This document shows positions 12,038-22,925 of a stretch of DNA of 64,000 nucleotides, piece after piece. The DNA comes from Tetrahymena elliotti 4EA (taxonomy: Eukaryota; Ciliophora; Oligohymenophorea; Hymenostomatida; Tetrahymenidae). The position numbers and the translations under genes were made by a program. A model generated the notes under the pieces. That model searched no databases. It saw nothing but the letters and a program-made list of their open reading frames with translations, and was not told where the DNA came from. How positions within the stretch are numbered: position 1 is the stretch's first letter; each line of letters begins with the position of its first letter. The stretch is taken from the NCBI GenBank assembly GCA_000231825.2, contig JH720301.1:434001-498000 (forward strand), given 5' to 3'.

Positions 12038-14078
12038 ATGGATTAAGGAGAATCTTTGGGAATCTATTTGCAAACCATTAGGACTCTAATGAATTCGCGT
12101 ATTTATTAGTAATAAGAAAATTAAAATAAAAGTGAACTTGATATTTTAGAGGAATAAGACTTTTTAAGTTAATTAGTTGAATCATTGATAGACCTCTAAG
12201 AAAAATTAAAGAGAGATAGGTAGATTTAATTTATTATTGATACAATTATAAAATAAATTTATAACCAGCAAAAAACAATTCTTAATTTTTAAGACTAAGT
12301 TTGATGAATGCAAAAAAAATAATAGATTAAACAAAAAGTGCTTTTTCATGAAATCAAATATTTTATAAATAGATAAGAAAAGGAAGAAGAATATGAAAAA
12401 GAAAAAGAAAGGCAGTAAGAATAAATAAATTGCTTGTAGTAGGAAATAGAAATTTTAGAATAGTAAAACTAGGAACTTGAAAAATTAATATTAAATGAAG
12501 AAGAACAGCATATCTCAATGACATAATAGCTTGCAAAAAGCTAGCTTCAAAATTTTTAGAGCAGTCAAATACTTCAGGTAGAATATTTTATGTTAATAAG
12601 TTCAAATGTTAATTTAACATGAAAAGGGATTAGAATTTTTTTCTATTGATATAAAACTCCTATGAATTTAAGAAAAAGCTAGTATTAAATTAATATTTAG
12701 ATTGGCTTTTGGCACATAAAAATATACTATTAAATTAATATAATAATTAGATTAGCAGTGTTGTACTTTATCGTTTTTGCAGTACGAGTTTTTAATCAGT
12801 CTAATTATTTTTCCAATCTTAAAAAAATACTTAATACATTTTTTGGCAACTAGCAGAATAATTTAATTAATTCCCTCCATTTTATGTTTAAAGTTAAAAA
12901 TCTATTAATAAATTTTAAAACTAATAAAAAAATGATTTATAAAATAGGAACTAGACAATGAATTCTATGAAAGCAACAAATTTAAAATAAAGACTGACGA
13001 AATTAGCTTTTAAAATAAATTAATGAAAGAAAAAAAGCTATAATTATTAAATGAAGAAAAGATCTTTAAATGCTAAATAGAAGATTAACTAAATTTAATT
13101 AAGAAACTTCAAAAGGAGCATCTTTAAGTTGAAGCTTAATATAGGATGTTTGAAAGTAAATTAAATAAAATGAGAAAGGATTAAGAGACTTCAATGATTG
13201 AGAATTAGAAATAAAAGTCCAGTATCTCTCAAATGCAATCTTAATGCAGACAATTATTGGATTAAAATTAAGCCCTCATGTCTTAAAGAGATTCTATTTA
13301 ATATTAAATAGAAGAAACTTTATCTGACCACAATATTATTATGCCTTTAGGACATTTACAATAAAATGGAATACCATTACCATACTCATCAGAAAATCAT
13401 GAAAATGGTTTACATAATTAACATCATATAAATAAAAACACTTCAGCTCATTTTGAATAAGCAGGAGTGACCTCTTTAAAGGATGAAATTGGTGATTAAT
13501 TTAGTGAAAATTTCTTTTCTCCTATTTCTTCTGTCACAGAAACTGATAGAGAAGAATTAATGAATAACGGATACCATAAGAACAATAATAAATATGCTAG
13601 TAATATTCATCCATTTATTTTAGAGGATAAACATTCAAATAATTATTATGAATCTTCAGGAAATACAACAGAATAGTCTTCTACTAAAACTAGATCTTCT
13701 GAGCATCCATCTTCTACCTAAACTGTTGTTCTAGAAAACCCTATTAAAAATATGAATAAAGTTATGCTAGCCTCTGATTTTAGTAACTAGTATTAATACG
13801 ATGGTATTAAATCTACATCATATAATGATGAGGTTATTGAGTAATCTAAAGTAGGCTACATGACACCCTAGGAATATAATTTCCAGGGATGTGGAAATGG
13901 TATAATAGGAAATAAAATTTTCAAAAACAAATATAACTAATATGAATAAAGCTTACCATCATCTGAACCTAAATAGCTAAATAATTAAGATATTCAACAA
14001 ATATGTACCAATATAATTAGTTGGCTTACTTATAAACCTCTAATACAGCTTAAAAAGAATTAGATACTAAATTAATGA
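12038..14078 (+). CDS. coiled-coil protein with Asn/Gln/Ser-rich C-terminal half, function unknown
   Basis: A three-exon model of 505 residues: exons 12038-12219, 12373-12577 and 12948-14078, ending at TGA. Introns are 153 and 370 nt and all phases agree. The N-terminal 250 residues are Glu/Lys/Leu/Gln-rich and predicted coiled coil (for example QEIEILEQQNQELEKLIL). The rest is rich in Ser, Asn, His and Gln and probably disordered. Alternative first intron: 12299-12325 (27 nt) also keeps the frame and would retain 26 extra codons plus a different exon-2 start; 27 nt is too short for the other introns here, so I prefer the long one. Intron 2 is unusually long and could hide a small exon. It converges with the pseudokinase gene 900 bp downstream. 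I do not recognise a family. Confidence 0.7.
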
Positions 14079-14977
14079 TATTAAAATATTAATAAATAAC
14101 TAATCGTTCAGATGATTCTAAAATTAAATAAGTGTGATAACAATTCAGATAGTTTAAACCTAAATAAACAATTTGAAATTTTTATTTTAAATAGATACTA
14201 AATACTTACTACTTATAATCAACCAACTAATAACCATAAATAATGCATACAATCCAAGTTAGATTCAGATTTCTTATTAATAACAAATTAAAACCATATC
14301 TTACAAAAACTAAATTATTTCATATTTTCAATTCTATTCTTAATAGTAATTCTTAATGTATATAGCTAATATATAAACTTTATTTTTAATAAGAGTTTCA
14401 TAATTTCAATCTTCTAAAAAATAACTAATTAATAATAAAATATAAAATTAATCATTCAATTTTTTTTAATTTAATTATTGGTATTATTAGAATAGTAAAG
14501 TATATTAAATAGCAATTAAATAAACTAAATATGATTTTTAATTAGAAATATTTCTTTCTAAATTCATTTTATTTTTAATTAAAATGAGGCAATTATTTTC
14601 TCACTAAAATGCAATTAAAAAATTACGAATAAAGTTAAAAATAAATGTATATTTTGTTTGATATTCCTATTTCATTACTTGAAAAAAACTCATTTTGTAA
14701 ATCGCAAAAATAATAAATCAAAATAAAAAACTAGTAATTAAAATTTTTCTTTTTTTAAATATTCTTAAAAAAACTAACTACGAATAAAAGAAAACAAGTT
14801 TAAATTTATTTAATACTAATATTTAACATGGAGAATTCAGAAAATATCATTTTTTAGATATTTAATTAATGTTTTTGCCAAAAAGTTTAATCTGATATTT
14901 AAATCCAATTCTAAATGTAATTATTATTTAATGTGTTTTTTATCAATTTTTAAATTTTGAAACTAAACATAATGCCT
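14079..14977. other. AT-rich spacer between convergent genes
   Basis: 3' flanks of the coiled-coil gene (+) and the pseudokinase gene (-). Low-complexity A/T; nothing else seen. Confidence 0.6.
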
Positions 14978-17795
14978 TCATTTAAAAGATGTATCGTTTA
15001 TATCAACTGTTTAAGCTTATTTAACTAACTTTTAAATGTTTTATATGTCTTGATGAGAATTTTAATGTTTAGAACTCTCAAGAATTTAATCTTGATGTAA
15101 AAGAGAATGGTGAGATTAATTAGCAAAAGAAGTGTTCAATTTTTAGTATGGTGAAAACCCACCTGTTGACAAACGTTCTTGAGGGTTCAAAGAAAAATTT
15201 TTGATTATTTTATCAATTTTGTTTCTTTTATAGATAGCTTAGAATAGTATTTAGTCTTATCCATTTAAATAGTAACCTTCTCCATCAGCAAAATTATTTA
15301 CAAAATAGCACTTAAATTTATGATGGTTATGATAAGTATAGATTCCTTCTCCATTTTTTTTGCCATTCTCATACTTACCTTCAAATTTTATCCAATTTTT
15401 ATGGATATTCTAAAAATGAACAAGCTAATTTTGATCAAAAGTGTAACTAAACTCAATTCCTTGACCTTCTTTTTTATCATTAAGAAAATCTCCTTCAAAT
15501 AAAACATGCCCTTATAAATCTGTAATTTTTCCTTTCCCATCTTTTTTATTGAAACTAAAATTTCCGATATAAATTTATTTTCCTTCATAAAATTTTCCTT
15601 CTCCATGTTTGATATTTTCTTAATATAAATTCCCTTCATAAATAATATCTTTATCTTCATTGAACAAGATTCCAAATTTTACTTATGATAGCAATACTTC
15701 TGAGTTTTATTCTTTTTTCTTACAACAATTTAATTTTTAGACAATTTTGCTTTATTTGCATTGAGTCCATAATCTCTCCAAAAGAGTCTTTTATGTATTA
15801 TTTATGGCAATAGTACCTAAGTCAGATAGCTAAATTTCATCCGATTCTTCATTTAAACCAGTAAATTAAAAGTTCAGCATCTACCCATCTACTATTTTTT
15901 TGTATTCCAAATTATAAAAACTCTTTAGAGCTTACTCAGACTCTTATTTGTAAGGACTGAATTACTTCATTAATTAATTTTTCATTATTGGAGTTTGCAA
16001 ACCATGTATTGTAATTAATTTATTTGAAGTTGTTCCTCCTACTCCTCTCGATACTTCTTCTAATGGGTTTGAAATCCTATCTTCAAAAGAATTATTTCCC
16101 ATGTTTTAAAAATGAAAATTATCATTCTCAAATATTTCATTTATAACACTCAAACTTCTTTATTCTGATAAAAAAAATTGATTAATTATATTTCTAAATA
16201 AAATAGAAATTGAATGTAAAACGATTAATGTAATACTCATAGGTGTTTATATGTCTTTGGGTATTTGCATTTGCTAATTCGTCCTTGAAGCTATTATTTA
16301 TTATTTAACTCTATCTTCAGTTTGAATCAGTAGAAGTGCTTTTTTGCTATCTAATCTCCTATCTTAGTTTTCTTCAAGTAGTCCACACAACAGTCTTCCC
16401 AAAATTTAGGACTTATATCTTTAAATAACATTCTCTATTTTTAAATTAAGTTCATGAAAATTGAAAAAGCAATCTTCAAAATTATATAGAGCAGCAACAT
16501 TTTCTAAAGAAGCAGCACTCAGAATAATCATTCCGATAGAAAATATATCTGATTTAAATCTATTCTCATATTTTCTACTTGCTAAATATTATTCTTCTTA
16601 AACTATTTTCTTCAAATAATTTAAAAATAAAAGTAGAATAGTTGTTTTAAACAAATAAATAAATTTTAATTGTACATAAAACTAATCGGGAGATAAGTAA
16701 ATATTCTCAGAAATAGGGTCAGATTCATAGTATGCTTTTTTAGCATCATCAAAGTTATTAGAACTCTAAAATAAATAGGGATCAGCTATTTTGAATTAAC
16801 CTAACTAGCTCACATATATTCTATCAGCTCTAATACCTCTATGCTCTAATCTTATTTCATAAAAATATTAAAGAGCCTATAAAGTTCCTTCAATCAAATT
16901 CCAAAGTTCTTCCTCTTTAAAAAAGCTGTTAATCTTTTTTCTGTAATTGATTTCAGTTTATAAATCCATTAGTAAAAAATCAAAAAATAGAAAGTTTTTG
17001 ATTCTCAAACTACAAAATGAATCTTCTGTAAAACTTTCAACATCTATGTAATGTTAATTTTAAAAACCAATTAATTAATTATTCTGCTTAAATAAATATA
17101 TGTAAAATATCTACGTTTTAAATTAACAATATTAGGATGGAATATCTACAGCCTTCTTTTAAATTATTAATCCCCTTACAAAAATTTATTTTCATTTTTA
17201 TATTGTATCACTTTTACAGTGAATAATTCTCCTGTAGATAACTTTTAAAGAATACAAGCTTCTCCTTTTATAATAAAAAATAAGTTATTGATTTTTTAAG
17301 CTTAAAACATTTTTTTTTGGATTACCAAATATTGGATCATTGTAAAAATTAACTTTTATCTTAAACTCCTGCATATATTCTTGAAAATGTTTATTGTTAA
17401 CATCTCTAAATATACAAGGATTTTCACAGTAGCAATGGCATTCACACATATCATCACATTCATTTTAACAAAACTTAAGTATTTTATCATTACATCTCCC
17501 ACACGCGCTTAAAAAAAAATTATTTGTTTTAGAATTTATGATGAAACGAACAAATATACCTACAGCATGGTTCTATTTTATTCTTGATCCCTTGGTAGCA
17601 GCTTTTAATTGCAGTACATTAACATTAGCAACAACTAAATGTACAAAAAAAGCATAAAACCTCACAACATTTATTCCATCCATCTGTTACATCAACTGCA
17701 CACATATCACAGTTATATCCAAAGCAATATATGCAACCCTAATTGCAATTTTTATACCAATCTTTCCTTGTTATATGACTAATACATTTTCCCAT
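14978..17795 (-). CDS. Cys-rich / protein pseudokinase / MORN-repeat protein
   Basis: Six exons (17560-17795, 17326-17507, 17115-17264, 16676-17043, 16237-16609, 14978-16164), 831 residues, all phases consistent. Introns are 52, 61, 71, 66 and 72 nt. Residues 1-115 are crowded with cysteines (for example CCQCQC and CECHCYC), probably metal-binding or lipid-anchored. A kinase fold follows: a degenerate Gly loop at about 140, VKV with the ATP-anchoring Lys157, and HPNIVNLKH at 182-190. The catalytic loop reads HRGIRADR at 257-264 instead of HRDxKxxN, and the DFG site reads DPY at 277-279. The C-lobe FSIGMIIL motif is present. Known for the family: loss of the HRD aspartate usually abolishes phosphotransfer. 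Residues of about 610-740 carry four or so MORN units (YEGxxx..GEGKFYEG, FEGDF..KKEGQG, FEGKYENGKKNGEG), which often bind membranes or scaffold assemblies. Inference: a scaffold and not an active kinase. Confidence 0.85.
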
Positions 17796-18784
17796 TTATT
17801 TGTTGTTAAAAAATATATTCTCAAAAAACTAATACTTAATAAATATTAATTAATTTTGTTGTATATTAAAAAATTAATATTTAAACATTGAATATTTTGA
17901 ATATAGAGATTTCTATAAAGGATCTTTTATTGCAATAACAGCTCAGTTTATTTCTCAAGTATAATCATTTTTATCAACAATTATTTCTATCACATAAATA
18001 AATTTTTTTTAATTGACTGATATGGAGATAAAAAAACAAAAAAAGTTGAGATATTAAGGATTTAATAATATTTTAGTAAATATGCGCCTAAGATTAACTT
18101 GAATCTTTGGATTGAATTATGTAACTAAATACAAAAATAAAGTAAATTTTGTATGATCTCAGAGCTTATTAGTTTCATTAAATATCTTAAAAGCTAAGTT
18201 TATTTAAACATAAGATAAACTAATTAATATTTAGAAAAAACTTAAAAAACAAGAAAATAGTATAAATATAGGAGAATAATCCCATAAATATACTCACTCA
18301 TACACCAAACCATCATAAACAATTTAATGAATTTTATTATTAGTTAAATTTACTTACCATACAAATACAATTGTAAGCTGAAATATTTTACCTACATATT
18401 AGAAATCTAATGAATTGTAATTATCATTTAGTAAAATATATTTAGGTAGGTTAGAAAGTTGAAAGAAATTAATTAGGAGATAATTTTTTAGAAGGTATGT
18501 TATGTGAAAAGAGTTAAAATTAGAATATGAGAATAAATTGTAAAATCAGATTATAAAAATAGCATTCAAAATAAAAGATTGAAGAGAGATATTATTTTAA
18601 ATTTAGAATATTTATTGAATGAGTTCAGGCAAAGGAATAAAGGTTTGAATATATATAGTGCATAAATACTTGTCATAGAAAGAGTTAAGTGAAATACATA
18701 AAAAATATTTTTATTAGCTATAGTCAATAATAATAATAATTACACTAGAAAAGTTTTAAAAATAAAAATTTGTTATTTGTTAGC
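17796..18784. other. AT-rich spacer
   Basis: Promoter of the pseudokinase gene and 3' flank of the CHMP1-like gene, both on the minus strand. No gene or RNA recognised. Confidence 0.6.
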
Positions 18785-19423
18785 TCACTTGTTTTGGTTA
18801 TTAATTACTTAATTGTTGTTGTTTTGAACTTAAAATTCGTTTTGCTTTAAGTCTTTGAACATTTGCATGTTATCTCCATTTAAGTTATTCTAAATGTTAT
18901 TAATGTTTTCTAACTTCAATTAATTGAGCATAGCATCAACATTTTGATTGGCTTGAATATCGTTACCATATTAGTTATTTAAAACTTAATCCATTACTTT
19001 TCCTGTGACCATAATTTCATCCATGGACTTTTCAAACTTATCCATGTCAGAATAGATCTATTCGGTTGGGATTTATTAAGATTAGTTATAAAGAATAGGA
19101 GCAATTTTGTTAATTTATTCCATCATAACAGTACTGCTGGTATTACTTTTAATGGTTATTTGCAAAGCGTCAAGTCTGTTTGCCATTCTCTACATCATCT
19201 TCATTTCTTTGTCCTTTTGCATCATATTTTGTAAGTACATCTTGGCACCTTCTTCATTATTCTTTTTAAGGGCTTGTTAAGCTTTTTCAAATTATTTTTG
19301 TTTTTCTTTTTCAGCTCTTTTAGCATCATTTTCAAATCTTTTGGCAGCCATTCTCATATCAATAAGAACTTCATCCATTGTGGGTTGCTTAACTGGAGCA
19401 GGTTTAGGTTGACTTCCTCCCAT
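18785..19423 (-). CDS. CHMP1/Vps46-like ESCRT-III subunit
   Basis: A 212-residue single-exon protein. The order and spacing fit the Snf7/CHMP family and CHMP1 best: a helical hairpin (LIDMRMAAKRFENDAKRAEK and QFEKAQQALKKNNEEGAKMYLQ), then KEMKMMQRMANRLDALQ, the amphipathic middle segment MDKFEKSMDEIMVTGKVMDQV, and NVDAMLNQLKLEN. CHMP1 is a late-acting ESCRT-III protein that polymerises on membranes and recruits the ATPase Vps4 during endosomal sorting and cytokinetic abscission. The expected C-terminal MIM1 motif (acidic-x-x-L-x-x-R-L-x-x-L) is not visible; instead the protein ends in an Asn/Gln-rich tail. The N-terminus carries an extra 17-residue Pro/Lys segment. Relatively GC-rich codon use suggests steady expression. 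The neighbouring basic-protein gene lies divergently 740 bp away. Confidence 0.88.
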
Positions 19424-20161
19424 TTCTATTTATTTTCCTACTTTTTTTTGTTATATTTTTTTTAATTTGGTGTGTGTCTTGCTTTCTGTCAGACAATTTA
19501 TTGATTTATTGATTTTTTGCTTTTGAATTAATATTATTTATTTTTTGATTAGCTCTTCTTACAAATTATTATTTTATTGATTGATTGATTTAAACTCTAT
19601 ATCAAATATTTCTTTTTTTTTTGATTTTGATTTTGATATGGTTGCTAAGAATAATTTGCAAAAGGATATAGCTACCTTCTTGATCAGCCAATTTTTTCTT
19701 CTGAAAGAGTTGGTGTATGATAAATTATGATATAAAATTCAATTTTTTTATTAAAATAGAACAAATTACACTATTCCTTCACAAATATTATTTTGTTTCA
19801 ATCACGTAAAATATTAAGTTGATTTTTGATTTAATCTTATTTGTTTTTTGAATTTTTTCTATTCTAATTTTAATAATAATTTAAATTTTAAATTAAATTT
19901 TTTGTAATAGTAAATTAAAATAATATAATAAAATAACATAAAATTAAAACTGTCACAATAAATTATTTTTTCACTAAAATTAAGATTATTGGTTAAATTT
20001 TAATATTTCACTGATGCTATAATTAAAGCAGACCAGAATAAGCAATATCAAAAATTATAAATTATTGAATCTACAAATTACAAAGTTCAAAATAAATAAT
20101 TTGCCACAATTAAAAATTTTTAGAATAAATTAATAGACTTAATAAAAATAATAAAGTGAAA
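19424..20161. promoter_or_regulatory. shared upstream region of two divergent genes
   Basis: The 738 bp between the CHMP1-like gene (-) and a small basic-protein gene (+) must hold both promoters. It contains simple TTGA repeats (19495-19520 and 19571-19590) and A/T runs. No specific factor site is recognised. Confidence 0.45.
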
Positions 20162-20607
20162 ATGGCTTAAAAACCTATCAAAAAGAAGCAAATAGCAAAG
20201 CCCAAGCAAGTTAAAGGTGGAAAATAACAATAGCAAGGCTTCAGAAAAGCTTGTAATTTATCAACTTATAATTTACTATATAAATTTGAAATAATTACTT
20301 AAAGTAGAAATATTAATATCATTTTTAATAATAATAATAGAACCTGTTGCCCCTAACACTTAAAAGCTTACTGTCAAGGAATAAAAGAAGAGATAAGGTA
20401 CCCATAAAGTTAAGAGTATGATCAAATAAGCTAATGAAGATAGATTTATTAACAGACTTCTTGAAAGTAACTTAATTCCTAATTTTATCAAAAAATAATA
20501 ATAATCTAACATAATATAATTTAGAGCAAGAAAGATTACATATTTTAAAAACTTCAGATGTCCTCTAAAAAGAATAAAAACAAAAAAAGAAATAAGAAGG
20601 AAAGTGA
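20162..20607 (+). CDS. small basic protein, UPF0390-like at best
   Basis: A three-exon gene, 99 residues: exons 20162-20252, 20341-20466 and 20525-20607, with introns of 88 and 58 nt (GT...AATAG and GT...TTTAG) and consistent phases. Very basic: MAQKPIKKKQIAKPKQVKGG at the start, then VAPNTQKLTVKEQKKRQGTHK, and a helical Lys/Gln/Glu-rich end (KEQKQKKKQEGK). The layout of a basic N-terminus, an (A)P-x(2-5)-K segment and an amphipathic helix is reminiscent of the small nucleolar UPF0390 proteins, but identity is too low to be sure. Inference: a nuclear or nucleolar protein. No other domain is seen. Confidence 0.6.
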
Positions 20608-22925
20608 TTATTAAAAATAATAACTTAATATATGTAATGCTATTTTATATATTAACAAGAAATACTAATGTCTTTCAAAAAATTTTCCAGCAACTTTTCA
20701 TAAATGTACTTTTTTTTATGAAATATATAAGTAATGCTATAGATAAAATTCTAAATTATGAATAAATTGATCATATTTTTTTATTTAAAATAATCATTTT
20801 ATTTATGTATTATTCAATTAATAATTCTATAATCTAATATGTCATACTTACTTTTTAAATATTTCAATTTAATTGTTTATTTATCTTAAATTAGAAATAG
20901 ATGTGTAAATTAAATATAAATTTACTCTTTAATTATTTAATTAAAAATTTATGAACAAAATTTTTAGTATCTAATAAATTATTTTATTATTATTTCAAAA
21001 AAATATGTTTTGCTTATTTACCCAACCATTTATCTATCACAAATTTCTAAAATATTTATTTTTTAATTCAGAAACAAATTATGATGAAACTTTCAAATGT
21101 TATTTCTGATAAGATTGACTGTTAAAATACAAATATTTTATCACAGTTAAAAAATAATTTACAAATATTTTTGAAACAATTGCTCAAAACTTTAATTATT
21201 TTAATAATTATTAAATTAATTTTCTATTTCTCAAACTTGAAATGATATTTAATTTCTTCAACTATTTTTCTTTATTTTTATTTTGTTGGCTAGTATTTAT
21301 TATAAAAAAACAAAAAAATATAAAACCTCAATGTATAATGGTAAAATAACAAAATAAATGCTTTTAAAAAAATAGAGAAAAGTTAAAAATTTTTTTTTTT
21401 AGTGAAAGAGATATTAAAATTTGAGATTTTGAATAAAATCTTTTAAAATTTTTTTATTTCAGTATTATTTGATATCCAAAAAGTTTAAAAATTATATCAA
21501 CAAAATAACTTAATAATATATTTAAGATTAGAATATTTTAAGGCATACTTTAGTTGCATTATTTTCTCATATAAAGTTTAAATATTGATTTATATTTGAG
21601 AATAAGGAAAGATTTAAAAACAATATCAAATCTTTTCATAAATAATGTTTAGATATGTTCTTAAGATTGAGATCTAGGGAATTTAGAGATTTATAATTTA
21701 ATTTTTTTCTTGTAAATAATTTTTTTTTATGGTGGAACATTATCCTATCAAAAGAGCCATATTCTTTTATAAAATTTTTCTAGTACTCTCTTCATAATTG
21801 ATTAGTATGGAATTTTATTTATTGCTTGATCAAATATTTCAAAATAAATTTTTCCTTAAAATATGTAGCCCCAAAAATGCATATTAGATGATTTAAATTT
21901 ATCTTAGTTTTTGTTGTTTATATTTGTCTTTGAATACAAATATTTGTTAAGTCTTAAGATTCAAGTAATATGTTGAATATTACCATTTTTTATTTTTGTT
22001 GATACATTTTATTCATTAGGAAATTTGATTCTTGGATGCTCAGGTCTAAGACTCTATCAAATTTGGTTATTGAAAAATGTAAAAATTCTCACTGTTCTCC
22101 TTTAGTACATTTGGAATCGTAGCCAGAATTTGCATATGGGTAGATGTTCTGTTTCTCTCCTTTTATATCCAGATTTGTTCATATTTATGAGGTATGAATT
22201 GAATTTTAATAGCTTTAGCACACAAAAAGAGTGATAGTTTAATTTATTTAGTAAATAAATCATAGATTTAACTATTTCGAAATAGAAATAAATAATAAAC
22301 AGAAGAAATTTAAAGTTTAAATTAATTACAAGTTTTTTGATTTAAATGATTATTTAATGATATTAATTCTCAATTTTAAGTCAAGAAATTAAATTTTTGA
22401 TTAAGAAAAAATGTTAAAACTTAAATAAAATGAACTTATTTAAAAACCTTTATTAGTATAAGAAAGAGTTTTGTTTAAAATTTTATTTCAAAATATTTTT
22501 TAAAATTAAATTTTTACTATTTTTTATTGATTTGATTTTGTTTTTATTACTTTTTTTAAAATAAACATTTTATCGATTCATTTTACTTTTTTTTCATTTT
22601 ACCTTAAAAATTTTGAGAATATTAATTACAAAACAATAAGAGATGCCTGAATTAATTTAATTGAGCATAAAATAATGAAAACTATAGATTCGTGATTTAA
22701 TATTTTAGAACTAAATAATTACTGTTTGAAGCTTTAAAATTTTGTAGATTCAACCAGAAGATAAATAATAAGAAGTGGGAATAACCATTAATTAATTACA
22801 AAATAGTAATACAATTTATTTGTGGAAAGTATTTCATCTATATAAATAAAAATAAATTGATGATTAATATCATTGATTATATTTAATCTTAAAAATTTAA
22901 TAAAAATAAGCAAAAATTTTTATTA
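20608..22925. other. AT-rich spacer with a decayed gene remnant
   Basis: Mostly low-complexity A/T. The part at about 21760-22190 is less AT-rich and holds broken minus-strand coding sequence (listed as a pseudogene). The last 700 bases are the promoter region of the next gene. Confidence 0.6.
21760..22190 (-). pseudogene. remnant of a CCCH-type zinc-finger-like gene
   Basis: On the minus strand one frame reads NSGYDSKCTKGEQ, then TGA at 22089-22091, then EFLHFSITKFDRVLDLSIQESNFL. Cys-x5-stop-x3-His is the spacing of the second half of a CCCH finger (C-x8-C-x5-C-x3-H), with the stop exactly where a Cys (TGT or TGC) should be. Downstream, in another frame, the segment SNMHFWGYIFQGKIYFEIFDQAINKIPY also looks coding. 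No single frame, start or splice set joins the pieces. Most likely a disabled gene fragment. Alternative: chance open frames in AT-rich DNA. The family assignment rests on one motif only. Confidence 0.4.

Noticed and set aside
20569..20760. An alternative frame starting MSSKKNKNKKRNKK after the small basic-protein gene
   Set aside because: The first part overlaps the final exon of the spliced gene in another frame; the rest is A/T spacer. The spliced gene gives a better, in-phase ending.
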